Positions 24,101-34,600 of a stretch of 64,000 nucleotides of DNA are shown one piece after another (the stretch's first letter is position 1; each line of letters starts with the position of its first letter). The stretch lies in assembly GCA_047495785.1 (NCBI GenBank), contig JBLDXI010000010.1, forward strand, positions 1,426,001-1,490,000, read 5' to 3'. This stretch comes from Lepidodermella squamata. Lineage: Eukaryota; Gastrotricha. The notes below the pieces were generated by a model. It saw nothing but the letters and a program-made list of their open reading frames with translations. It searched no databases and was not told the origin of the DNA. The position numbers and the translations under genes were made by a program.

Positions 24101-26736
24101 GTAAGCGGATGTTTCTCAAAATATCACGTAAGGCGAAACCCAAAAATTACTTGATCTACACGCGTTTCCAGTATACGGCGGCGTACATTTGCAGATATTG
24201 TAGCCAATGCAGGTTCCGCCATTCATACATCCCATGGGACAGTTAGCTGTTATTAATTGTATCGGTAAGGTTAAACACACGATTTATGACCCATTGAGGG
24301 GGAAAACAAAAGATCTTCATTGTGGAACTACTAGTAAGTTGAAGTGCGCACGCTGATCGTTGCAATGGATCGTTGCTATGACCCCGGGATAAAAAATCTT
24401 TGCCGTGCGATCCACTAGTATATTTTTGTATGGTATAACATTAGTAAAAAGTTCATATCTGAACGGAACCGACCGAGATTTACGAATCGAAACGAGCCGG
24501 AGGCGAGTTGAGATGAGTAAATCGAGTGCGGCGAGTTCAGATATAAACGATTTACGAATGTTATACCGTAAAATATCGAATTGGCCAAGCTACTCGACCT
24601 ATAATTTTGACGACAATTCTATATTTTATATTTATGACCTTGCCACACCCTCTACAGCGTAACTTATTAATCGTGGTAAATTACTGAGGACTGAGGCAAA
24701 CAAACACTTGCTGCAAGAAAATTAATGGGTCGCACGACCATAATGTATCATCCGGGAGTCACAACAACGATCGATTGACCACTAAGATATTTGCTAGGGA
24801 TTTTTTTACCATATTTTAGATTTAATGATACAGGTCAACTTTTGTGTACACATCACGCATAATCATACTTCGAAGTTTTGCTTACGTAGGTATCAATATT
24901 TTTGTTATGGGCACACCGATCAACTAGTTAATTTTGATGATGCGCATAAAGCCCAACGTAGGCCAGAACAATAAAAACGTACACACACAGCAACTAATAT
25001 GGAATCATTACCTGAAAATAACTTGCAGGTATCGCGGACATCTATTAACTGAGCAGCCGTGAGGGCGGCGGAGTGGAAAGAAACGCAAGCCATTTTCACG
25101 TCTGAAAATGCTTCAGCGGCCGGGTTTCCAAAGAGTATAGAAGGGGCGCTAAAACCAACACATTCCTAATAGTAAGGATAAGAAATATAAATGTTTTACC
25201 GGTAGCCTAGAGACAACCAAGCACTTGTCGCGGGATTATTCCCCAGTGTCTGCGTCGCTCCGAAATTCGATCCGCAAAATAAACGCAGCGTTTGAGATGT
25301 TGAGGTTTTTGTGTAAACATACGCGACGAATTGCCACTCTTGAGACAGCTGGCACGACTCAGTGTAACCTCCTGTATGAGGGTTCATCGGAGTGTAGTAA
25401 ACTACGTCGGCTGAGTTTTGAAATGCGTGGAAACCCAGTGTATTCGCAGGGTCAGTAAAGTTGTTGAATACAAAAAACGGTAGGAGTGCAACAGTCACAA
25501 AGTTTACGTAACCAGCCAAGGTCCAAGACGATGCGCCCATCGCTAGTTGGCTTGACATTATAGATATCAATTTTCCCGAGTTGATATATGAAGCAGTGCC
25601 TGGTGTGAGAAAAGGTCCCATGGTGTAAACAGGAGTTGCCGGGGTCGAAACACCATCGATTTTATTTGTAGGTTTTGCGTCTCTAGCAGCGTAATTACTG
25701 GTAAGAGGCCAATAGCCAACAAGGTTCGGTAGAGTTGCTAATTGGGCTTCAATGATACTTGTATCGATTGACGCCGAATAGGCTGTTTAATGAAAAGTGA
25801 TGAAATTCATTAACATTGGTTATCAAAGGCTGCTCACTTTGGCTGCAAGTCGGGCCAATATAAGGCGCTGGGCACTTGCACAGGTTATAGCCAGCACAAA
25901 CCCCGCCATTTACGCAAGAAACACTCGGGCATGAGGCTGCAATGAAAGAAAGTGTAAATGGGAAAGCGTCGAGGAATCAACTTACTGTAAAAAGCTCTAC
26001 AAGCATCCCTAACTTCGAGCAATTCGTCTAAAGTGAGCGCACTTTTGTAGAACGAGCCGCACGCAACTCTTCCAGTAGCTGTAGCTGTACCTGTAGAGCC
26101 CGGTGAATCCCTTCGGCCGTTATAGATTTTGTTGGTGAAAATCATCTGAGTCGCCGGGTTGGGAACAGCAGAGCTTGCAGAGAATGAGGTATCGCAGAAT
26201 ACTTTCACGGTGTTTGTATCTTTGTCGTAGACCATCCCGATGAGAACGTATTCAGCCATGTTGCAATACATGGTTACCCATTCGGAGCCGGTTCCGCCAT
26301 TAACACCAATTATATGGGTTCCAGTTTGCATGTAGTAGAATCCGTAAGTCGCAGGCGCAGGTGGGTCGTCCCATTCCAAGAACGGCATGTTATACCGATC
26401 ATCTGTATCTCGAAACTCAGTGTAAGTCCACGATGAACCGTCTCCGAAATTCAGCTGAGCACTATTGATGACTAACCATGAACTGCTTGAAAATCCAAAA
26501 CCAGCGTTATTTTGCTGAAATGCACCCTTTTGATTTGCTGTCAGTGATCCAGACGAGGCAGTGCTGGTGATTTTGTTGTGATTTTTGGCATCGTTGCCTA
26601 GGTAAGTACTGTCCCACGGCCAATAAGCTAAGCAGTAAGGCAGCGATGTTAGAGTAGCAAAGACAACGTCAGTCTCAGCTGTTGCACAGTTTGAGAAGAA
26701 GAGCAAGACGGCGATCACGTTAAACCCGCCTCCCAT
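15142..26736 (-). CDS. Receptor copy C: 5 LamG, 13 EGF, 2 ShKT, 5 CCP, TM (complete, transposon-filled introns)
   Basis: Complete paralogue, 2216 aa from 23 exons (6651 nt). Exons: 25986-26736, 25838-25936, 25200-25782, 25012-25148, 24151-24246, 23315-24094, 22685-23261, 22502-22620, 22357-22449, 21744-22308, 21473-21690, 21328-21423, 21183-21278, 21036-21131, 20417-20512, 20265-20360, 20113-20208, 18213-18308, 18066-18161, 17216-18010, 16133-16318, 15865-16080, 15142-15809. Every exon except the last has the same length as in B, so B and C are sister copies; both lack the intron inside LamG1. The signal peptide from the ATG at 26736 differs from B's although the following 435 bp are identical. 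Four introns are swollen (765, 523, 1804 and 897 bp against about 50) by inserted elements, yet all splice sites look intact. The domain order and the membrane helix (ATATTVLAILAFFIGIIVC) match B; the tail keeps YLN and NPLETSRP. Confidence 0.9.
16386..17170. mobile_element. TIR element in the intron between C's ShKT and CCP3 exons
   Basis: The ends form imperfect inverted repeats: ACTGCTTACTGCCGAGAA at 16386-16403 against the complement of 17153-17170. This explains why the intron is 897 bp while the matching intron of D is 51 bp and that of B is 56 bp. No transposase ORF is visible. A clear target-site duplication was not found. The right part contains a strong hairpin (16948-17134). Confidence 0.5.
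16948..17134. repeat. Long hairpin: 70-nt inverted arms, 47-nt loop
   Basis: Arms 16948-17017 and 17065-17134 are inverted copies. The outer 34 nt differ at a single position, and the whole arms differ at roughly a tenth of positions. Two open frames seen here (16860-17042 and 17035-17331, plus strand) are by-products of the palindrome. It may be the foldback part of the surrounding element, or a source of double-stranded RNA when the intron is transcribed. Confidence 0.75.
18342..20092. mobile_element. Non-autonomous pogo/Tigger-like DNA transposon in an EGF intron of C
   Basis: A 1751-bp insertion with 13-bp perfect terminal inverted repeats CAGTGCTCCCTCG, flanked by TA on both sides (18340-18341 and 20093-20094). 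The end sequence and TA target are typical of pogo/Tigger elements of the Tc1-mariner superfamily. The paralogous intron of D keeps the empty site at 31043-31044, with matching flanks on both sides, which proves insertion and fixes the boundaries. No transposase ORF is visible, so it was mobilised in trans. It enlarges the intron between EGF exons 20113-20208 and 18213-18308 to 1804 bp. Confidence 0.88.
20577..21029. mobile_element. hAT-type MITE inserted at a splice donor of C
   Basis: A 453-bp insertion with terminal inverted repeats (CAGCGCTTCTCAA at the left, CAGGGCTTCTCAA as complement of the right) and a perfect 8-bp target-site duplication CCTTACGG at 20569-20576 and 21030-21037. Both features are hallmarks of the hAT superfamily. 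B (7355-7370) and D (31515-31530) keep the empty site. The duplicated octamer contains the last exon bases plus the GTAAGG donor of the EGF exon 21036-21131, so the gene now has two copies of that donor. The interior has no transposase and is rich in the direct motif GGGGTCGC near the ends. Confidence 0.9.
24420..24576. mobile_element. Palindromic MITE-like repeat, copy 2, in an intron of C
   Basis: About 157 bp with long imperfect inverted ends: GGTATAACATTAGTAAAAAG at the left against GGTATAACATTCGTAAATCG as complement of the right, with an inner ATATCTGAAC on both sides. It sits in the 765-bp intron after LamG2; the matching intron of B is 140 bp. The same family occurs inverted at 14418-14553. 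Target-site duplication unclear. Confidence 0.65.
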
Positions 26737-27720
26737 GGTAGATTAGTTTTACCGAATGAGCAGTTTGTACTTCAACATGCTCATTGTTTTGTTTTTAGGG
26801 TTCTCAAGACACGACGCAGTAGAAATCAAAACAAAGAGAGTTTTTTCGATGAAGTTATAATTTATTCATATAGAAACTCAGCACGGATCCGATAAAACAA
26901 CGGGGCAGGTGCCAATCCATTTTGCGTAATCCACGTGACAGATTTAGCAAGGCTCAATTGTTTTTTTAAGAAGATGAGTGGAAAATGTAAGGACCATTTT
27001 AGACCTGTGGCGTATCATTTTATGGTAAAACAGCACCAATGTTTGCACCAATAGAAAGCGTATCCGATATTGGATGGAGTCTAATAGTATGTTAGATCAG
27101 AGGCATATAAGTATTATATAACCTGATATATCCCTACCATCCCTAGCGTTACTTCGCTCATCAAGTACATCTCCAGCATAATTTCCTTGAATGATCCTCA
27201 ATTTCGGGCATGACCTGGTGGCTTAATTTTTGTAGCCTGCCATAAAGGAGTACCCGCGTATCATGGAAACCATGGTGATTTATGCGATCACATGCCTTGG
27301 AAAATCTCTCATCACCTAGACTACAATATTTTCATCGTGTCCAAACTGTTAACCACCATCGCGCCATTGAGCGTCCTTAGCGGAAATAGGCGAATAATAT
27401 GATCTAGCAGAAATTGGATAGGCTGAGCTATCATAGGCTGAGTATCATATTTTATTCATGTTTTTTAGTAAGAACGATTAGGCATTCATAAACGTACTTG
27501 GTGCGTTTTGCGATCAATAGCTTGCTATCGAGAAAATTATGTCATAAATTATTTCTCTTCCGCAAGCATCTCAGCTTTAGAGGTTACAGGTACTTGGCTG
27601 TAAAAGTTATGCCATGGCAAACCTGAACAAAAGCAATGAAGTAAAAATGCGGAGATTGGGCTGTTGCGTGACTACGGCGTAGTGGCTAGTGGCCAATACG
27701 CCCGATTATTCCTGGTAGTG
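26737..27720. other. C-D intergenic, upstream region of C
   Basis: The first 210 bp or so are the counterpart of the conserved upstream block of B and probably hold C's promoter. The segment 27120-27165 (tatccctaccatccctag.. then cttcgctc) has a similar stretch at about 51380-51410 in an intron of F, suggesting a dispersed repeat. Otherwise nothing recognised. Confidence 0.4.
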
Positions 27721-27724
27721 CCGC

Positions 27725-27960
27725 CATCTTCTATACCAAATGAACAGTATGAATATATGCATAGAATCCGAGAATACTGTGCCGTCGCAATAAACCTTCA
27801 GCGCACCACCCGTGCTTGCATAATAGCTGTAGCCAATCACGATGTTACAAGGGTAGCCGAGCCATTCTATGCTGCCTGGCCCTGCGAAGCCGATAATGTT
27901 CGAGCCAGTTTGCCAAAACTTGATTCCATTTGTATCTGTGTTGGCGAAGTCCGGACCACA
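27725..27960 (-). pseudogene. Decayed LamG1 exon fragment of the receptor family
   Basis: On the minus strand this stretch reads a peptide containing [15 protein letters not shown], then SIEWLGYPCNI and LKVYCDG. It aligns with the middle of LamG1 in the live copies (for [33 protein letters not shown]). There is no signal peptide, no upstream LamG1 half and no downstream splice-competent end, and the match fades after the Cys-rich strand. It is a remnant of a lost array member. The plus-strand open frame over the same bases is only its antisense. Confidence 0.7.
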
Positions 27961-27995
27961 TCAAACCTTAGAAAATAGATTCTCGGTGTTTTCCA

Positions 27996-28282
27996 TTGTA
28001 GGCCGGGTTTCGTAAGGTCAAAGTCCAAAGCATGATTCACGCTATTGAGATCATGCAGTTAGTTGTTAGAATTTTTTTTCAAATTCTTCAAATTCTCCAG
28101 ATTATTGAAATGTATCTTGAGAATGCAGGGTTATTTTGATACTGGAATTTCTAAAATAGTTTGAAAAATCTGAAAAATTTGAAAAATAAGGCTACGCATA
28201 TAACGTTACAGAATAGTGCTATTTTTAAACGTCACGCGCTATTTTTAGAATTGTACTTTGACCCTGCAAACCCGGCCTACAA
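27996..28282. mobile_element. TIR element (MITE-like) next to the LamG1 fragment
   Basis: About 287 bp bounded by inverted repeats TTGTAGGCCGGGTTT (27996-28010 and complement of 28268-28282), with similarity continuing inward to GGTCAAAGT. The interior is A/T-rich and noncoding. No convincing target-site duplication. It abuts the 5' side of the LamG1 fragment and may have helped to truncate it. Confidence 0.6.
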
Positions 28283-28686
28283 CGTCGTATTTCTTAATAT
28301 TCCCTCATGTTCTTTTCAATTATTTATCGAACCAGCTTTAGAGATATAATTATTACGGTGATCGGTGATGTATTACTGATAAGTCAAGATTCGATAGTCA
28401 AAGACATCTCGCAAGGCATTTGGCGAATGGATTCAGTTAGAATCTTTAGCTGGTCCGGCGCATTGTGACATGTGAGAAGTCTACCTGATAAACCCATGCA
28501 AATAGACTCTTTATTAATTGAAGTTTGTCGAAAAAATGATAAAATAATTATTCCAAATGAATGACTCTAATATTGTAACAGAGAAGCTGAAACAATTTTA
28601 AGCGCGTGTAATGCAGTTTCAATTGTCTCCGACTTTTCAGAACTTCCTATTACTCTCACAGTCAACCGTCTGTTGAAATCTGTTCG

Positions 28687-28692
28687 TTTATT
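28687..28692 (-). terminator. Poly(A) signal overlapping the stop codon of D
   Basis: The TAA stop of D is immediately followed by TAAACG, so the minus strand reads TAATAAACG and an AATAAA overlaps the stop. A second AATAAA about 180 nt further downstream (near 28510) is a more ordinary alternative. If the first is used, the 3' UTR would be extremely short. Confidence 0.35.
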
Positions 28693-31600
28693 ACGATTCA
28701 TCCTGGGCTGGTACCATTTCGCCGTCTATGTGTTGTGGCCTCTCAGTTGCTGTAGACAACGGCCTGGGTGTCTCCAAGGGATTTGCGATCAAAACATCAC
28801 CCTGCAGCGTATTCAAATAACCGGCAGCTGCTAAGCGTTCTTCTTCCTTCTTTTTCTCGACCTCTTGGAGGAACTCATCTGCGGTGAACTTGTTGCGCAC
28901 TTTGGCTCTCAGCTGTTTCAATTCCCTCGTTCGGGCTTTGTCACGGAGATATTTAGAAAAGTGGCCGAAGTTATGTCTTAGCTTTCTCAGGTCTCTCGAG
29001 AGCGTGACGTAGTCAAGACAAACAATAATGCCGATAAAGAACGCAAGGATCGCTAGAACGGTGGTAGCTGTCGCTACAGCAGTCGAGGACTCGTACGATT
29101 TTTGCTTAGCCGCAGCCTTAGGAGCGGATAGCAGAGTATTCAATGAACAGTACAACGGCTGCTTGTCCCACGTTGAGTTTTCATTGCATCTCCAGTAGGC
29201 TATGCGATTGGTCTGGTTAGGCGTGGGCTCGTATCCTTGATTCCAGTCGCATTCAAAAGCAACGACGTAGTTGTACAGGATAGTGCTCACTTCCGACGTA
29301 GAGTTCATTATGCGGTACGCCGAAATTTCGAAATTTTGTGGCATTTCGCAGCTCACATCTAAAAGGACACATTTTGACCTTATTCAATAGTGACGGTTCT
29401 AAACACTTCTTACAAAGGCAGGAAAGGGTGTTTGTGGACCAATAACCAGACTCTAAGCAAGTATTGACAACTTGGCGTAAAGGAGTGCCCTCGGTTCCGG
29501 GTTCAATGTACAAGCTAGCAGCTCCAACGACGCATTGCAATGTATACGACTCGCCGTAGTAGTAAGTCCCACTTTTCCGATCGATTATAACAGCATTTTC
29601 TTCTTCGGTCGGACTACGACACGTGACAACTTATCCGAAAAACTTCCACAATAGGAGTGAACAACTTTAGCATAAAATGTTACCTGAACATCGCGGCTGG
29701 TCGATAGGAGTCCACGTTCCGTTTGCTTGGCAGGTTTTTGTGAAATAGCTGATGGAGACATCAGGCTTGTAGCCTGGGTTGCAGCTATAGGACGCAACAC
29801 CTCCAGTTTGATTCACTGAGACATTGAAGTAAGTGTTTATTCCGAGTATGAGCGATTTACATGGCGGAACTGAAAATAAAACTCCTTAGTGAATGAGGTC
29901 TTACTGCTGTCACATCTTACGGCCGCACTGTGGTGTTCCATCCATCCAGCTCCATCCTGTTGGGGCTGTGAAAGTACACTTTGCATTGCCAGTAGTCGAG
30001 CCGGTCATGTTGAAACCGGAATTACAACTGTACTGAACGATATCGCCTTTGTAAAAATTAGGGTCACTCGTGAAGTTGACGAAGTAAGCGTTGTAGAGTT
30101 CAGGTGGGTTAGGGCAGGGCGTGGTGAGACATTTAGGCCTCCTCGCATTGATCATTAGCCAATTACCTGATGTGTCATTTTTTGTGAAAGGGTCACAAAC
30201 ATGCATCGCAGTGTCTCCTGGTGCCTCGGCTATGAATCCTTTGTCACAAACCATGATTGCTGATTGCATATAACCCGCCAAGCCATTGAACGATGATAAG
30301 GGACGAGCTGCGAGAGACCAATTCGAGTTCGGTGCTAGAGTGATTCCCAGCGGAATACTCGAGCAGTTGTTGGCTGGGTTCAGTCTCCTGCCACACGTGT
30401 ATGGGCAGGTATCTCGTGTTTCTGAACTTTTTTCGCAAAAACCTTGCGCAGCCATGTCGCCACAAGTGCAGTTTTGATCTGAGTACAATTGCGAGTCGAC
30501 ATCGCACTCACATGTTGCCCATTTCGTGCAGCTTGCTTGGCAAGATGGCCACATGAAGCCAGGATTAGAGAGGCAACTGCCTTGATCTCGCCAGGTCTGG
30601 CAGATCGGACCAATGTCGGTTTTCGGCTTCAAACATAGCGTTCGAGATGTGTATGGTGTGCACACGTCCGGGGAGGAGCAGTAAAAGCCTGTTCTGCAGA
30701 CAGGTGTACATAAATCTGTGAGAAGAAATGGAAAATAAATATCATCAACCATCTATATGTTAAGCCTTACACTCGTCGCATATTGGACCAGTGCGAAGAG
30801 CAGTGCATTGGCACTTGTCGGGTGCGATGCACGTACCGCCATTAATACAGTCGGGGTTGCAAATTGCTGCAAAGGAGATTCAATTTTTGACAAATGAATT
30901 TTCCGATTACCCTACGTGTTTGGCAGCGTGGTCCTGTCCAACCTGCAGCACATTGACATGTCCAGTCAGTCAAACAAGTCCCTCCATTTTGGCATTGCGG
31001 TGTACAAATAGCTGTGAAAAATCTCCAATTTTGTTTGTTACGTAACAATGTTAGGTACCTACCGTTCTCACAGATAGATCCAGTTCGGTTCGACGGACAT
31101 TGACACGTATTCGGATTTATGCACGTTCCTCCATTGGTACAGTTGGGATTGCAAACAGCTGAGAGTCCAACACTGTGATTTACTGGAATTTATTCATAAC
31201 TTTTGAAAGCTTACGTGTCAGGCATTTTGGTCCACGCCATTGCGAGGTACATTGGCACGTCCAATCTGTCAAGCAAGTTCCTCCATTCTGACATTGGGGC
31301 GTGCAGATTGCTATTTAACCGAGAATTTCATTCTACGGGGTACGCTACTATGTTCCAAAACTGTGAAACTCACCGTTCTCGCAAATGGATCCAGTGCGAT
31401 TCGATGGGCAGGTGCATTGATTCGGCGCCGTGCATGTGCCTCCATTCGTGCAATCAGGATTGCAAACAGCTAAAACGTAAAAATGAATCATCGCAAATAT
31501 GTATGAATCTCATAGATTTACGGATATCGCATCTAGCTCCGCGCCACTGGGACGTACATCCACAAGTCCAGTTAGTCAAACACGTAGCCCCATTCAAGCA

Positions 31601-34600
31601 ACTGGGTGTACAAATTGCTAACGGTTTCCCACAGATTTAACTGACTTTGTAAAGTAAATGTATAGCCGTACCATTTTCACAGGCAAGTCCTGTTCGGTTA
31701 GACGGGCAGGAACAATTGTTGGGAGCTATGCATGTCCCTCCATATACGCATGCCGGCGAACAGACAGCTGTAAATCACATGAGTCAGTTCAATATCTATG
31801 GGATTTCGAGCCATACGTGTTTGGCACAGCGTTCCAGACCAAGTACTCGGACACTGGCAGGTTCTGTCAAGCTTGCACGTCCCTCCATTTTGACACTCAG
31901 GCGTGCAAACAGCTGCAATCACACCTAATAAAAAGAAATTGGGATTGTTGTCGAAAACCTACGTATCGAACAATCCTGGCCTGTCCAAAGCGAGGTACAG
32001 GTGCAGTAATCCGCTCCCACGCAAGTGCCACCGTTCTTGCAAGTGACAGTGGTACAGCCGACGTAAAACATGCGGCACAAGTCTTTGACCTTCAGCAGCT
32101 CAGTAAGATTTAACTCCCGTGAGAATACAGAGACGCATGCGAAGTCGGAATTTCCTTGAGATTGAGCACTTACCGTCACCCTTTAAAAACGTATTCTGGT
32201 GATTCAGGTACTTCGAAACTGGCTAAATTCCTACCTTCTCCCAATGGCGAGCCAATCAGACGTTGGTGGTTGGTTAGCGTACGTTACGTTAGCGATAAGA
32301 GAGTCGTTGCAATACATTCTAAATATTTTCGTCGTTGCGTTGTAAGTGGCAGCAACAAACTGCCAGCGGTTAAGTATCATGCAAGTATTATTAGTGTACG
32401 GATTGTTCATAGAATTGAACCATAGCACGTTGCTCTGCTGCGCCATCCATAGATGCGTTAAAACTGTTGTGTTCGGAACGGAGAACTCGAGCAATGGAGT
32501 TTGTGGAGCCATATAACACTTCGCCCAAAGCGCAAGCGTGAACGAGTTGCCGGGATTAATCCTCGAATCGCGGGCTGAAACAAATCGATCTGTGCCTGAT
32601 GTAGCCGGCGCTAAGCGAACAGCGGTGTATGTACCACCAAAAGGCCCTGATGCGTATATTGGCTCTCTGGAAAACTCCGCATTAATTGGATTAGTAGGAT
32701 TTGCATCTCTAGCTCCGTAATCGGCCGACAAAGGCCAGTACGCAATTAGGGACGAGTATGAAGCTAAAGTTGCTGAAACGTAGCTAGTCACAATGATCTC
32801 TGTAAAATTGAACTTATTCATGGAAGTGTGTTAGCATTTCGAATCATACTCGTGTCGCAAACAGGTCCCGTCCAGCCGGAGTTGCAGGAACATACATTAT
32901 CGCCAGCACAAACCCCATTATTGCAAGAATTAGTGCATTTCTCTGCAGTGAACAATTCTATAGAATTTGATATATGAAAATTAAATTCGACTTACTTGCG
33001 AATAGGCGGCAGATAGTTTTCAACTCCATCATATCCTCCACACTCAAAACTTTGGAATGAACGGAAGCACATGCGAATCTGCCAGTCCAGGTGATTTGAG
33101 TCGGATGCACAAAACTGTATCCAAGGTAAAGTGTTGATGACGTGAGTGGGGGAGGAGAAGTCACGGTGTATGTTGTCGAGCTGAAAGAGTCGTCGCAGTA
33201 GTATCGTTGCACCTTTGTGGTTTTGTCGTAGGTTATAGCCACGAAGGTCCACTGATTGAGAACCGTGCAAGCAGCCTGAACACCACTAGGAGCTGCTGAG
33301 TAATAGTAAAGCTGATTTGTATTTCGGTGCCAAAGATACATCGCGTAAGTGCCACTCATAGCTGCTGGGTTAGACGAGTGAAGGTACTCGAATATGGGCT
33401 GAGGAGCGGCCACTGCATAGATATACGCCGTATATGTCCACGAATCAGAACTTATATTCAAGCTTGGAGATTGAAAGGTGACATAGCAATCAGGGGTACC
33501 AGAACCGGTAGTTATCGCCGTGTTCGCGTAACCGAATGGACCATCGGAGTAGGTGAGCATGTTAGAAGGGATACCGGAAACCGAGTATACCTGAGCAACG
33601 TCGGTAGCGCCAAAATCATAAGACAGTGGCCAATAAGCGACAATCCCGGCCTGAGCTTGGATTTTGTCGAGGATATAAGTGTTATCTAATGCCTCTGGAA
33701 TTCAGAATAAATAACAATTGATAACATTTATCTTAAATTTCTAACGGGTGTCACAGAGAAGACCAGTCCAAGGAGCTGGGCAATTGCAAATGCCGATTCC
33801 AACGCAAGTCCCGCCATTTTTGCAAGAGGTTCCGCTGCATATAGGCGAAAAGTACCTGCACCAGTTCTTCACAGTGTTCAGCTGAGCTGGTGATAAGGCT
33901 TGGGTGAATAGCGAGGCACACGCGAAGCGCCCACTGGCAACAGCGGCACCGGCAGATCTTGCCCCGAGGTAAAAGCTTTGCGCGGAAACGGGGGCGTACG
34001 CGACTGAGTATCCACCAAGGAATTGGTCACCGCAAAATAAGTTGAATTTTAGAGCGGTACTGTCAAAAACCACTGCAACGAATTGCCAATTAGTTACCAT
34101 AGCACAACCAAGCACGTAGCCGCCACCTGATCCTCCGGCATTGAACCACAAGGAGTTGGTTGCTGGAAGTCCAACAGTCGGAGGTATCCACTGCCAAAAG
34201 TGCATATAAGTACTCGTAGCATTGAAAAATTCAGCCAGTGGAACGGCGTTTCCGTCGTCAAGGTTCAGCCACATGCTTAGAGTAAACGAAGAGGATCCCA
34301 TGGCAAGTTTTGGAGAAGTGTAAGTCGCAAAACGATTTTGTGGCGTCCCCGCACCCAGTTCAACTGCTGTGAAAATTCCTCCAAATGGACCATCCTTAAA
34401 TTTATGCACCGTTGTGCTGGGTGTTCCGTCGATTTGATTGGTCAAACACGCATCGTCATATCCGTATTCAGAAGTAAGTGGCCAATAGGCTATCAGGCTT
34501 GGGTACAACGCGAATTGAGTACGAACGTATGCAATATCGACCATCGCTGAATTCCGAAATTAATTAATGTTTAAAGAACCAATTGGGACCTACTAGTTCT

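Noticed and set aside
27664-27978. Plus-strand open frame of about 104 codons
   Set aside because: Antisense of a decayed LamG1 exon; the minus strand carries the family signature.
32170-32180. Internal GTAAGT near the start of a D exon as a splice donor
   Set aside because: The reading frame continues through it in register with B, C and E, and the exon keeps the family length of 218 nt.
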